Shown: positions 1 through 8,212 of the stretch, one piece after another
Layout of the letters: each line of letters begins with the position of its first letter
Position numbering within the stretch: the stretch's first letter is position 1
Assembly (NCBI GenBank): GCA_964585385.1
Contig: CAZPDP010000004.1
Location: 71,629 to 135,628, forward strand
Origin: JAGXLC01 sp964585385
Lineage (GTDB): Bacteria > Bacteroidota > Bacteroidia > Bacteroidales > UBA12077
Direction of reading: 5' to 3'
Length of the DNA stretch: 64,000 nucleotides
Notes under the pieces: generated by a model
What the model was told of the DNA's origin: nothing
The model's input: the letters and a program-made list of their open reading frames with translations, nothing else
Database searches by the model: none
Program-made: the position numbers and the translations under genes

Positions 1-231
1 ATTGGGGTATACCTCTTCCCATTCAATAAATTCACCACTCCTAATCTTTTCTCTGAAATCATTTGTAGAAATGAAATAATAATCTACACCATGTCTTTCA
101 TTAGACCTTTGTGCCCGGCTGGTTGCCGATATTGAAAACTCAAGGTTCAGATCTTTTTTTAACAGTCGTCTTACAATGCTGGTTTTACCGGCACCCGAAG
201 GAGCAGAAAATATAATGAGCTTAGCTTTCAT
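1..231 (-). CDS. gmk: Guanylate kinase, N-terminal part (cut by window edge)
   Basis: Guanylate kinase phosphorylates GMP to GDP with ATP in the cytoplasm. The frame reads from an ATG at 231 leftwards off the window, giving about 77 residues. The P-loop SAPSGAGKT lies at residues 9-17, and the GMP-binding region follows (SATSRAQRSNERHGVDYYF, then FIEWEEVY), all in family order. The C-terminal half is outside the window, so truncation is by the edge and not by mutation. It starts 12 bases after the yicC stop; yicC-gmk is a common bacterial pair, so the two are probably cotranscribed. Confidence 0.93.
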   Translation of the reverse strand, partial: MKAKLIIFSAPSGAGKTSIVRRLLKKDLNLEFSISATSRAQRSNERHGVDYYFISTNDFREKIRSGEFIEWEEVYPN

Positions 232-243
232 GAGTCTGACTGT

Positions 244-1119
244 TTATAAAACATTCATTAATTGTTCTTTAATCTTTTCAAGCTCATCCTTCATTCTGAC
301 AACATAGCGCTGAATATCTGAATCATTAGCTTTTGAGCCAATGGTGTTGATTTCCCTTCCAATTTCCTGTGCAATAAAATTCAGCTTTTTACCTGCCACT
401 TGTTCCTTATCCATTACTTCCAGGAAATATTTAAAGTGATTTTCGAGTCTAACTTTCTCCTCAGTAATGTCAAATCTTTCAAGGTAATATACCAATTCCT
501 GTTCAAACCTTTGAGGATCCATTTCATAATCGTTCTTTATTTCCTTAAATCTTTCATTGATCCGCTCCTTCACTTTATCAATCCTGCCTTTGTCAAACTT
601 CTCCACTTCTTTGAGATCGTCTGACATACTTTTTATGCGTTCAGTAAAATCTTTGCCAATTGCCTCACCCTCCTGCTCTCGGAAATTTTCGAGTTCCTGA
701 ATTGCATCATGTAAGGTTTGAGAAATCGCATTCCATTCCTCTTCATCCAATTCTTCTTCCTCCTTCTGAAGTGAATCGGGCATTTGCAGTGCTGTTCTGA
801 GCAGTTCTGCTCCAAGGGGAATATCCATTTCGGTTGTCAATTCCCGGATTTGACGAATATAATTTCGTACTACTGCCTTATTAATAGTAGAGGCTTTTTC
901 TTCATCAGCATATTCCTGTTCAATATAACAACTAATTTTACCCCGTTGCAATTTATGGCTGATAAGTTTTCTTATATCAAGTTCTTTTTCCTTTAATACC
1001 TGGGGCACTCGTATATTGATGTCACAATATTTGCTGTTCAGAGATTTTATTTCTATTGATATTGTTTTATTGGCATAAGCTTTTTCAGCTTTACCATACC
1101 CGGTCATTGAAAATAACAT
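244..1119 (-). CDS. yicC: YicC/YloC family endoribonuclease
   Basis: Member of the YicC family, which has endoribonuclease activity in characterised homologues. The 291-residue protein is full length. The N-terminal signature MLFSMTGYGKAE is the family start, and the C-terminal DUF1732 part (about residues 205-291) contains the KKLNFIAQEIGREINTIGSK block. The middle is acidic and helical. It is the first gene of a yicC-gmk unit and has a recognisable Bacteroidota promoter just upstream. Family assignment is firm; the target RNAs here cannot be read from sequence. Confidence 0.92.
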   Translation of the reverse strand: MLFSMTGYGKAEKAYANKTISIEIKSLNSKYCDINIRVPQVLKEKELDIRKLISHKLQRGKISCYIEQEYADEEKASTINKAVVRNYIRQIRELTTEMDIPLGAELLRTALQMPDSLQKEEEELDEEEWNAISQTLHDAIQELENFREQEGEAIGKDFTERIKSMSDDLKEVEKFDKGRIDKVKERINERFKEIKNDYEMDPQRFEQELVYYLERFDITEEKVRLENHFKYFLEVMDKEQVAGKKLNFIAQEIGREINTIGSKANDSDIQRYVVRMKDELEKIKEQLMNVL

Positions 1120-1146
1120 ATACTCTTTTATTTATTTAAATCAATA

Positions 1147-1176
1147 CAAAGGTATAATATTCCGATGAATATTCAA
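1147..1176 (-). promoter_or_regulatory. Bacteroidota-type promoter of yicC-gmk
   Basis: On the minus strand TACCTTTG (1147-1154) matches the -7 consensus TAnnTTTG. A TTG at 1174-1176 lies 19 bases upstream, the expected place of the -33 element. The start codon of yicC is 28 bases downstream of the -7 box. Assigned by consensus only. Confidence 0.6.
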
Positions 1177-1192
1177 TTCAGTACACCTCCAA

Positions 1193-2524
1193 TTAAGATA
1201 CAACAACTTTGTTTTTCCACTTACCGGTGAGGTAGTATGCATAAGCCATAATAAGCCCCATAAGCCATCCGAGGGGAATAGACCACCAGATTCCTACTGG
1301 ACCGATTTTTTCAGATAAAAGGAATGCACTGGGAATACGAATCGCCCAGAGAGACAAAATAGTGGTTATCATAGGGATGAGTGTTGCCCCGGCTCCCCTC
1401 AAAACTCCTGATGTGGCAAACATAAGAGAAAAGACTACATAAAAAGAGCCTACAATAGACAAGTACTCTATCCCAATTTCAATAACGCGCTCATCTTCTG
1501 TAAACAAACCCATAATGAACTTCCCGTAAAGAAGTACAACAGCAGTAACCACAATGGAGACAACAGAAGACATTTTTATAGTTTCGACAAATCCCTTTTT
1601 TACCCTGCTTTCTTTTTTAGCTCCAAGGTTTTGTCCGACAAATGTGGCAAGCGCATTAGCAAAATTCATTGCCGGCAAGGTAGCAAGCGAATTTACCCTT
1701 GCAGCAACTGAATAAGCAGCAATCACATTAGTACCAAACTTATTGACAATTCCTACCAAAGCCATCATCCCCATAGCAACAACTGTTTGTTGTATTCCTG
1801 CAGGCAGCCCTATTTTCATACTTTGTTGAAATATCTTCCTGTCAAATTTGAGATTGAAAAGAGAAAAGTGGATAATGCCATGTGTCCTGTTCAGGTAAAC
1901 AATTGCTGTTAAAAAGGCTCCTCCCTGGGCAATTATAGAAGCATAAGCAACACCTTGAATTCCCCATTCAAAGACGATAACAAACAATAAATCAAGGCCA
2001 ATGTTAAAAACAGTTGAAATAATCAGAAAATAAAGCGGAGTTTTTGAATCTCCCAGTCCACGAAGTGATGCGCTGGTCCCCATAAATCCAAAAAAAGCTA
2101 TAACCCCGGCAAAAAAGATTTTCAGATAACTCTGCGCCATGGGCATCACTTCTTCAGGGAGACGTAAAAGCTTAAAAATTTCGCGGTTAAAAATGATTCC
2201 AAGAGTACCAACAACGATGGAAGCAAAAAACAGAAAAATGAACAACGTGTCAATCGTCCTTTTTACTTTTTCCTTTTTCCCGGCTCCAAAATACTGGGCA
2301 ATAACAACGGTGCTTCCTGAAGTAATCCCCAGTACCAGAGCAAAAAATACGAAAATGACAGGAAACGAAGCTCCCACGGCAGCTAATGCCTCTTTGCCAA
2401 TGAAGTTTCCAACCACTATGCTATCTACAACATTATAAAGCTGATGGAACACATTTCCCAGAAGCATTGGCAAGGCAAAACGCAGAATCAACGCTCTCTC
2501 TTTTCCAATTGTCAAATCTTTCAT
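1193..2524 (-). CDS. MATE family efflux transporter
   Basis: Multidrug and toxin extrusion family transporter, 443 residues, an inner-membrane cation-coupled antiporter. The start MKDLTIGKERALILRFALPMLLGN and the following QLYNVVDSIVVGNFIGKEALAAVGAS are typical of MATE helices 1 and 2. The hydrophobic profile fits two bundles of six transmembrane helices. The motif FVGQNLGAKKESRVKKG between the halves is the usual second-half counterpart of VVIAQYFGAGKKEKVKR. Substrate cannot be inferred. It stands alone between yicC and tryptophanase on the same strand. Confidence 0.92.
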   Translation of the reverse strand: MKDLTIGKERALILRFALPMLLGNVFHQLYNVVDSIVVGNFIGKEALAAVGASFPVIFVFFALVLGITSGSTVVIAQYFGAGKKEKVKRTIDTLFIFLFFASIVVGTLGIIFNREIFKLLRLPEEVMPMAQSYLKIFFAGVIAFFGFMGTSASLRGLGDSKTPLYFLIISTVFNIGLDLLFVIVFEWGIQGVAYASIIAQGGAFLTAIVYLNRTHGIIHFSLFNLKFDRKIFQQSMKIGLPAGIQQTVVAMGMMALVGIVNKFGTNVIAAYSVAARVNSLATLPAMNFANALATFVGQNLGAKKESRVKKGFVETIKMSSVVSIVVTAVVLLYGKFIMGLFTEDERVIEIGIEYLSIVGSFYVVFSLMFATSGVLRGAGATLIPMITTILSLWAIRIPSAFLLSEKIGPVGIWWSIPLGWLMGLIMAYAYYLTGKWKNKVVVS

Positions 2525-2611
2525 CTACTCACGGATCATTGCGTTTCGAAATTAAAATGAAGAGCACAAAAAAAGACTTAAAATTGTTTATTACCAACCC
2601 TAAAAACAGAA

Positions 2612-3988
2612 TTAAATTTTCTCGAGCTCAACAGTAAAATGCCTCATGATAGGAGCTTCATTAATTATTTTCAAACCTGTTTTTATTTCTTCCCGCTTAT
2701 CGTATACATTTTTTAAGGCTGCAGCCACCACATCCATGTGGTTGTTGGTATAAACTCTCCTTGGAATGGTCAGTCTGAGTAATTCCAGATCAGGATAGCG
2801 ATTTTCCCGGGTTTCCGGATCTCTGTCTGCTAAAAGCGTTCCAATTTCGACCCCTCTGACCCCTGCTTCCAGATACAACTCAACAGCCAGTGTCTGGGCC
2901 CTGAACTGCTCCCTCGGCAAATCCGGCAGAAAGGCATTTGCATCAACAAATATGGCATGCCCTCCATAGGGTTTTTGAATCGGAACGTTGTATTCATCGA
3001 GTTTCCTGCCCAAATAAGCAACCTGTCTAATTCTTGTGTCCAGGTAATCAAATTCTGTTCCTTCGTAAAGTCCCTGTGCAAGAGCATTCATATCCCTTCC
3101 CGACATTCCTCCATAAGTAATAAAACCTTCGAACATAATGTTATAAACACTGGCCTGGCGGAAGATATCTTTGTCATGAAAAGCGATAAAACCACCCATA
3201 TTCACGATAGCATCCTTTTTACTGCTCATAGTCATGAAATCCGCATATTGATACATCTCTCTTACAATCTCTCTGATTAACTTATCCTTATAGCCCTCCT
3301 CCCTGGTTTTTATAAAATATGCGTTTTCTGCAAATCGGGCCGAATCATAAAGAACTTTTATCCCATAGCGATTAGCAAGTTCTCTTACTTCCTTCATGTT
3401 TTTCATTGATACAGGCTGCCCACCCGATGAATTACAGGTTAAAGTAATCACTATAAAGGGAACCTGCTCCTTTTTGTTATTTTTCAGAACATCCTCCAGT
3501 TTTTCAAGGTCAATATTTCCTTTAAAAGGATATTCAATTTGTGTATCAAAGGCTTCATCAATTGTACAATCGACTGCTGTGGCCTTTCTGAATTCAATAT
3601 GTCCTTTGGTGGTATCAAAATGAGAATTGCCCGGGATTACATCTCCTTCTTTAACCAGTACTGAGAAAAGCACATTTTCAGCTGCCCTTCCCTGATGGGT
3701 AGGAAGGAAATGATCAAATCCAAGTATATCTTTTATGGCATCTTTCATTTTATAATAAGAAGATGCACCGGCATAACTCTCATCTCCTGTCATTAGTGCT
3801 GACCACTGCTTGTCACTCATAGCGCCTGTACCTGAGTCGGTCAGCAAATCAATAAATACCTGTTCACTCTTCAGGTTAAAAAGATTATATTTTGCTTGTT
3901 TTATCCATTCTTCTCTCTCTTCACGAGTGCTTTTTCTAATGGTCTCCACCATTTTTATCTTATAGGATTCCGCAAATGGTAACTCCAT
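2612..3988 (-). CDS. tnaA: Tryptophanase (tryptophan indole-lyase)
   Basis: PLP-dependent beta-eliminating lyase, 458 residues, converting tryptophan to indole, pyruvate and ammonia in the cytoplasm. The PLP lysine is K258 in MSSKKDAI. Two positions separate it from tyrosine phenol-lyase: an Asp at 125 (NSHFDTTKGH, the E. coli TnaA Asp137 position, Thr in tyrosine phenol-lyase) and Ile382 in GVRGVEIG, where tyrosine phenol-lyase has the phenol-binding Arg. Both point to tryptophanase. No TnaC-like leader peptide or tryptophan permease is adjacent. A stem-loop lies about 50 bases upstream. Confidence 0.9.
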   Translation of the reverse strand: MELPFAESYKIKMVETIRKSTREEREEWIKQAKYNLFNLKSEQVFIDLLTDSGTGAMSDKQWSALMTGDESYAGASSYYKMKDAIKDILGFDHFLPTHQGRAAENVLFSVLVKEGDVIPGNSHFDTTKGHIEFRKATAVDCTIDEAFDTQIEYPFKGNIDLEKLEDVLKNNKKEQVPFIVITLTCNSSGGQPVSMKNMKEVRELANRYGIKVLYDSARFAENAYFIKTREEGYKDKLIREIVREMYQYADFMTMSSKKDAIVNMGGFIAFHDKDIFRQASVYNIMFEGFITYGGMSGRDMNALAQGLYEGTEFDYLDTRIRQVAYLGRKLDEYNVPIQKPYGGHAIFVDANAFLPDLPREQFRAQTLAVELYLEAGVRGVEIGTLLADRDPETRENRYPDLELLRLTIPRRVYTNNHMDVVAAALKNVYDKREEIKTGLKIINEAPIMRHFTVELEKI

Positions 3989-4038
3989 GATATTATGTAT
4001 TTAAGATTGAACATGTAAGTAATAAAAAAATAGGAATA

Positions 4039-4079
4039 GAGGGGGTAATTAATATTAATATTTGGGATAATTATCCCTC
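4039..4079. other. Stem-loop between tnaA and the DUF3078 gene
   Basis: GAGGG..TAATTA (4039-4051) can pair with TAATTATCCCTC (4068-4079) around a 16-base AT-rich loop, with one bulge. It sits between divergent genes, 50 bases before the tnaA start on the minus strand. It could be a leader structure for tnaA; the part containing GGATAATTATCC could also be a protein-binding dyad. No direct evidence for either. Confidence 0.35.
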
Positions 4080-4213
4080 CTTTTAATATTTAAGTAGCGG
4101 TTATACGGCTTACAATGCAAAATGTAAAGTTTTATCATAGCCTGAAATTTGGAACAAAATTATTATTTTAATTAAAAAAGAAATAAATTTCAGCCAAAAA
4201 ATTATACCTGCTT

Positions 4214-5779
4214 ATGCCAAGGCAACTCATCATATTCATATTTTTCACCCTCCTCCTGTTATCCAAGGGATTGCACGCCAACTCCACCCATCAAAGAGAT
4301 ACAAATTCTATCCAGGATTCTATTCAGCCAGAAAAAGACACTATTGTAATTCCTAAAGGTATTATTCCTTCAGCGGCTGACTACATTGTCACTCCGCGAT
4401 CCCTGGAAGAAATGCGCCAGGCCTTCATTTCCGATACATTTAAAACTCCCGAAGATACTGTAATATTAAATTCAAAGCTTGATTCGGCTGTTTATTTTGT
4501 TGAACAATTTTTCCTAAAGAAACACGAAATATCTAATGATACCCTAAAAACCCATATTTCCAAATTAATTCATTATGTAAAAAGTCAACCCATTGATTCC
4601 TCACTGGATTATCTGAGGCAATTCACATCAAACGACAGCCTGTCAATTCCCGGGAAAGATAGCTTAACCCTTTCAATAGGTGATACAATATATAACTACC
4701 TCAATTATCTGATAGATACGGCAAAAGTGGATTCCATAAACTTTCTCATTACTACCAAAAAAAATGATACGGTTTCCCTTTGGCTAACTGAAGAAAAAAG
4801 AAATGATTCAACACGTCTGATTTTATATGATGATCTAAACCATCCTGCCGGGTTTTGGGTAACTCCCAAAAGCATGAAATCACTAAATATTAAACTTGAT
4901 GAAAGTACCTTAATAGAAAAAACAGATTTTCAGCGAAGAAGGGAAGAAAATCTTCCCACAATTATAGAAGTGGATAGACTTGCTGACTATAATGGTGTTG
5001 AAATGATTTTCCCGCAATGGAAAATAGGAGGAATTGCCAATCTGAATTTTACTCAGGGTTACGTAAAAAACTGGATCAAAGGGGGTGAAAATAATCTAAC
5101 CACGCTGTTTGATGTCAAATTTGATGCAGACTACAAAAAAGGGAAGACTATCTGGGATAATGATTTTGAATACAAAATCGGTCTTCTGCAGTCGGGCGAA
5201 AAAGGACTCAGGAAAAATGAAGATGTGCTTGAAATAAATTCAAAATTCGGAACAAATGCTAGAAAGAACTGGTATTACAGTGGCCTGGTAAACTTCACTA
5301 CACAGTTATTTAAAAGTTATGATTATCCCAATGACTCTGTTGCGATTTCCGGATTATTATCTCCTTCTTATCTGGTTTTTTCTCTGGGTATGGACTATAA
5401 CCCCAATAAAGATTTCACACTCCTTTTATCCCCTATTTCTTCAAAATTCACCATGATGGCTGATACAAGCAGGTTTGACCAAAACAACTATGGTATACCA
5501 AAAGATAAGAAAACACGTAAAGAACTGGGTATATATATCAAATCAATCTACAACCTCCAATTGCATGAAGATATAAGAATGGAAAACAAGATTAACTTAT
5601 TTACCAACTATCTTAAAAATCCACAAAATATTGATATCGACTGGGAGATAACATTCCGAATGAAAATTACAGAACTAATCAATACTACGATTAATACCCA
5701 TATAATATATGACCATGACGTAATACAGAAGCTTCAATTTAAGGAAGTGTTAAGTATTGGAATTATGTTCCGGTTTTAG
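4214..5779 (+). CDS. DUF3078 domain-containing exported protein
   Basis: A 521-residue protein with a signal peptide (hydrophobic residues 5-17, end about residue 22). The N-terminal half is Ser/Thr/Asp-rich and of unknown role. The C-terminal region, about residues 285-521, is the Bacteroidota DUF3078 domain: it opens with FTQGYVKNWIKGGENN and continues as alternating strands ending in phenylalanine (IGIMFRF), the pattern of an outer-membrane beta-barrel. Likely an outer-membrane protein of unknown function. It is monocistronic, and a dispersed palindromic repeat begins directly at its stop codon. Confidence 0.85.
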   Translation: MPRQLIIFIFFTLLLLSKGLHANSTHQRDTNSIQDSIQPEKDTIVIPKGIIPSAADYIVTPRSLEEMRQAFISDTFKTPEDTVILNSKLDSAVYFVEQFFLKKHEISNDTLKTHISKLIHYVKSQPIDSSLDYLRQFTSNDSLSIPGKDSLTLSIGDTIYNYLNYLIDTAKVDSINFLITTKKNDTVSLWLTEEKRNDSTRLILYDDLNHPAGFWVTPKSMKSLNIKLDESTLIEKTDFQRRREENLPTIIEVDRLADYNGVEMIFPQWKIGGIANLNFTQGYVKNWIKGGENNLTTLFDVKFDADYKKGKTIWDNDFEYKIGLLQSGEKGLRKNEDVLEINSKFGTNARKNWYYSGLVNFTTQLFKSYDYPNDSVAISGLLSPSYLVFSLGMDYNPNKDFTLLLSPISSKFTMMADTSRFDQNNYGIPKDKKTRKELGIYIKSIYNLQLHEDIRMENKINLFTNYLKNPQNIDIDWEITFRMKITELINTTINTHIIYDHDVIQKLQFKEVLSIGIMFRF

Positions 5780-5845
5780 CCCGAATAATTAACTTCGTTG
5801 AGGGCTTCGCCGTTCAAAAATTATTCCTGTCTCCAGCAGCGACTA
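5780..5845 (+). repeat. Dispersed palindromic element, copy 1 (GAATAATT family)
   Basis: Begins CCCGAATAATTAACTTCG right after the upstream stop codon and ends near AATTATTCCTGTCTCC. GAATAATT at the left pairs with AATTATTC at the right. A copy differing at one base over the first 55 positions lies at 23757-23820, and a more diverged inverted copy at 52085-52190. All three follow the 3' end of a gene or pseudogene. Confidence 0.7.
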
Positions 5846-6013
5846 TGGTTCATTAAAATTTTTTCCAAAAATTTAAGTTCACCTAAGTCGGTATCGCCTT
5901 CGCCTATCCGCTACGGCGGAGCAAGGGGTTAATACCACCTTGCGGTACAGGCTCTGCATTTTATTCATATTTATAAAAATTTATGAATAATGCAGGTTAG
6001 AAATTGTAAAAAC
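5846..6013. other. Non-coding stretch with GC-rich palindromic patch
   Basis: No credible ORF. The part at 5885-5960 is richer in G+C than its surroundings and contains the short dyad TCCGC-TACG-GCGGA, resembling a dispersed intergenic repeat, but no second copy was found in the window. Confidence 0.4.
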
Positions 6014-6014
6014 A

Positions 6015-6045
6015 AAAAGTCAGAAACTTTAAGCTTCTGACTTTT
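6015..6045. terminator. Strong hairpin, probable terminator or leader structure
   Basis: AAAAGTCAGAA (6015-6025) pairs perfectly with TTCTGACTTTT (6035-6045), an 11-bp stem with a 9-base loop. The T-richer flank is on the minus strand, but no minus-strand gene ends here. It may serve the DUF3078 gene, about 235 bases upstream, or be a relic of a lost gene. Confidence 0.5.
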
Positions 6046-6076
6046 CTTGATACCCATTTACTAACCCTAAAACTAA

Positions 6077-6205
6077 ATGAAAAAACTAAAACCCTTTCTT
6101 AAAATACAGATTTTCGTGAAGCTAAATCTTAATTTGTTTAACGTTTTTTTAATAAAATTGTTGCAAAATTCCAAGTTTTTTAAAGGTTTTCTCAAAATTA
6201 TATAG
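6077..6205 (+). pseudogene. Possible relic of a TonB-receptor-like N-terminus
   Basis: A 42-codon frame starting MKKLKPFLK and continuing as a basic then hydrophobic stretch (LNLNLFNVFLIKLLQ), preceded by CTAACCCTAAAACTAA just before the ATG. This resembles the start of SusC/TonB-dependent receptors in this phylum, but it stops at 6205 and no receptor follows. It could equally be a chance short ORF. Confidence 0.2.
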
Positions 6206-6378
6206 AAATCTGAGCAACAACCCTTTAGACAACTCAAAGTAAACCTGTGGTATAATGACAAAAATCATTATCCCCATACAATAGAATTGGTCTGGGGTTA
6301 CGTATTAAAAAAAAATAAATGCTTATGAAACATTTCACTAAATAAAACCTTTGATAATAAAATTCGTCATAGACGTTG

Positions 6379-6386
6379 TAAATTTG
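6379..6386 (+). promoter_or_regulatory. Candidate -7 box of the carboxyltransferase gene
   Basis: TAAATTTG matches TAnnTTTG exactly, 34 bases before the ATG at 6421. No convincing -33 element is at the expected spacing, so the call rests on the -7 box alone. Confidence 0.45.
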
Positions 6387-6402
6387 TGATTTATATTTTT
6401 AC

Positions 6403-6416
6403 CTAAACCGGTTTAG
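6403..6416. promoter_or_regulatory. Perfect 14-bp palindrome, candidate operator
   Basis: CTAAACCGGTTTAG is a perfect dyad with a central CG, ending four bases before the start codon at 6421 and lying downstream of the candidate -7 box. Operators of LacI-family repressors often have this AAA-CG-TTT form. A bound protein would block initiation or ribosome access. No regulator gene is adjacent. Confidence 0.45.
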
Positions 6417-6420
6417 AGAT

Positions 6421-8160
6421 ATGCAAAGAGAAATAAAATTCAGCCTGGTATACAGGGACATGTGGCAATCGAGCGGAAAATATGTCCCCAGGATAGACCA
6501 GTTGAAGCGTGTAGCACCCGAAATAATTAATATGGGTTGCTTTTCACGTATAGAGACAAATGGTGGAGCCTTTGAACAGGTTAATCTTTTATATGGGGAG
6601 AATCCTAACAAAGCCGTCAGGGAATGGACAAAACCTTTCAATGAGGCCGGAATTCAAACTCACATGCTGGAGAGGGCTTTAAATGGTATTCGCATGTTTC
6701 CTGTTCCTGCTGATTTAAGAAAACTAATGTTTCAGGTCAAAAAAGCTCAGGGAGTAGATATTGCAAGGTCTTTTTGCGGCCTGAATGATCACAGGAACCT
6801 TGAACTTTCTATCAAATATGCCAAGGAAGCCGGAATGATATCCCAGGTGGCTTTGAGTATAACTCATTCAAAAATTCATACCAACGAATACTATTTAGGA
6901 GTTGTCGATAAAGCTGTTGAATACGGAGCCGATGAAATTTGCCTTAAAGATATGGCCGGAGTGGGCAGGCCTGTAAATCTGGGTAATCTTGTACGAATGA
7001 TTAAAGAAAAATACCCCGAATTGGTAGTTCAGTATCATGGACATTCAGGCCCGGGATTTTCTGTCGCATCGACACTTGAGGTCGCCCGTGCAGGAGCAGA
7101 TTATGTAGATGTAGCCATGGAACCTCTTTCGTGGGGTATGGTTCACCCCGATGTGCTAACCATCCAGGCTATGCTAAAAGATGCAGGTTTTAAGGTACCT
7201 GAAATCAATACGGATGCATACATGAAAGTAAGGTCTCTGAATAAGGAATTTATGGACGACTTTCTGGGATATTTCATCAATCCCAGAAACCGATACATGT
7301 CTTCACTACTGGTTAAATCCGGGTTACCCGGTGGTATGATGGGGAGCATGATGGCAGACCTGAAAAACGTTCAGCAAGGATTAAATCAAACGCTTGCCGC
7401 CAATGGAAAAGAGGAACTTTCAGAAGATGAACTTTTGAATAAATTATTTGACGAAGTTGTGGATATTTGGCCAAAATTGGGCAATCCCCCACTTGTAACC
7501 CCTTTTAGTCAGTATGTCAAGAACATTGCCCTTTTAAATGTAATGGCTGAAATACAGGGTAACCCAAAATTCCAGATGATAGATAATAATGCATGGGATA
7601 TGATATTGGGAAAAGCAGGCAGATTGCCCGGAAAACTTGATTCTGAAATTGTTGAGCTGGCAAAAGAGCAGGGTAAGGAGTTCTACGAAGGTGTTCCACA
7701 GGACAATTATCCGGATCAACTGGATAAGTATAAAAAAGAGATGGAAGAAAACGGATGGGAGTTTGGCCAGGACAACGAAGAATTATTCGAATTTGCCATG
7801 CATGAAAGGCAATACAGGGATTACAAATCCGGATTGGCAAAAAAAAGATTTGAAGAAGAGATTGAGAAATTGAAATCACAGTCGGAAAATGGTCAGGCAG
7901 CTAAAAAGCAGAAAGACCCCAACAAAAAAGATATTGTATCCCCGGCAAATGGCCGTGTCTTCTTTAATCTGAACTACTTTGTAGAGGAAAAATCAATTGA
8001 AGAAGGTTCGGAAGTTAAAAAAGGTGAGCGCATTTGCTACATAGAATCAAACAATACTTTCGATGAAATTCTGTCTGGGTATGATGGAAAAGTGGAAAAA
8101 ATATACTGCCAGCAAGGTGATGTGGTTACAAAGGATGAACTGCTGGTAAGATTGAAATAA
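6421..8160 (+). CDS. Oxaloacetate decarboxylase alpha/pyruvate carboxylase B-like carboxyltransferase, degenerate biotin domain
   Basis: A 579-residue protein with the HMGL-like carboxyltransferase TIM barrel (about residues 5-290), a conserved carboxylase domain (about 290-430) and a C-terminal biotinyl/lipoyl-type domain (505-579). Barrel motifs are retained: RDMWQS at residue 12, KDMAG for the active-site lysine and the metal pair in YHGHSG. The carrier domain, however, reads IESNNTFDEI where biotin domains have EAMKMENE; the lysine position is Asn545 (AAT, 8053-8055). It therefore probably cannot be biotinylated. No beta or gamma decarboxylase subunit or biotin carboxylase is nearby. It may use a separate carrier protein or have another role. 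A palindromic candidate operator precedes the start. Confidence 0.82.
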   Translation: MQREIKFSLVYRDMWQSSGKYVPRIDQLKRVAPEIINMGCFSRIETNGGAFEQVNLLYGENPNKAVREWTKPFNEAGIQTHMLERALNGIRMFPVPADLRKLMFQVKKAQGVDIARSFCGLNDHRNLELSIKYAKEAGMISQVALSITHSKIHTNEYYLGVVDKAVEYGADEICLKDMAGVGRPVNLGNLVRMIKEKYPELVVQYHGHSGPGFSVASTLEVARAGADYVDVAMEPLSWGMVHPDVLTIQAMLKDAGFKVPEINTDAYMKVRSLNKEFMDDFLGYFINPRNRYMSSLLVKSGLPGGMMGSMMADLKNVQQGLNQTLAANGKEELSEDELLNKLFDEVVDIWPKLGNPPLVTPFSQYVKNIALLNVMAEIQGNPKFQMIDNNAWDMILGKAGRLPGKLDSEIVELAKEQGKEFYEGVPQDNYPDQLDKYKKEMEENGWEFGQDNEELFEFAMHERQYRDYKSGLAKKRFEEEIEKLKSQSENGQAAKKQKDPNKKDIVSPANGRVFFNLNYFVEEKSIEEGSEVKKGERICYIESNNTFDEILSGYDGKVEKIYCQQGDVVTKDELLVRLK

Positions 8161-8163
8161 AAA

Positions 8164-8186
8164 AGCAGGGTTCCAAAAGCCCTGCT
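8164..8186 (-). terminator. Terminator between convergent genes
   Basis: AGCAGGG (8164-8170) pairs with CCCTGCT (8180-8186). Read on the minus strand the stem is followed by a T-run (CTTTTTTATTT), so it mainly terminates the DHODH-like gene; on the plus strand the T tract is weaker. Confidence 0.75.
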
Positions 8187-8212
8187 ATCTGATTTTATTA
8201 GCTAATGAATTC

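Noticed and set aside
2612..3988. Tyrosine phenol-lyase
   Set aside because: The Thr and Arg that define that enzyme are Asp125 and Ile382 here, the tryptophanase state.
6073..6261. Minus-strand 62-residue ORF
   Set aside because: Low-complexity AT-rich DNA with no family match; the plus strand has a slightly better but still weak candidate.
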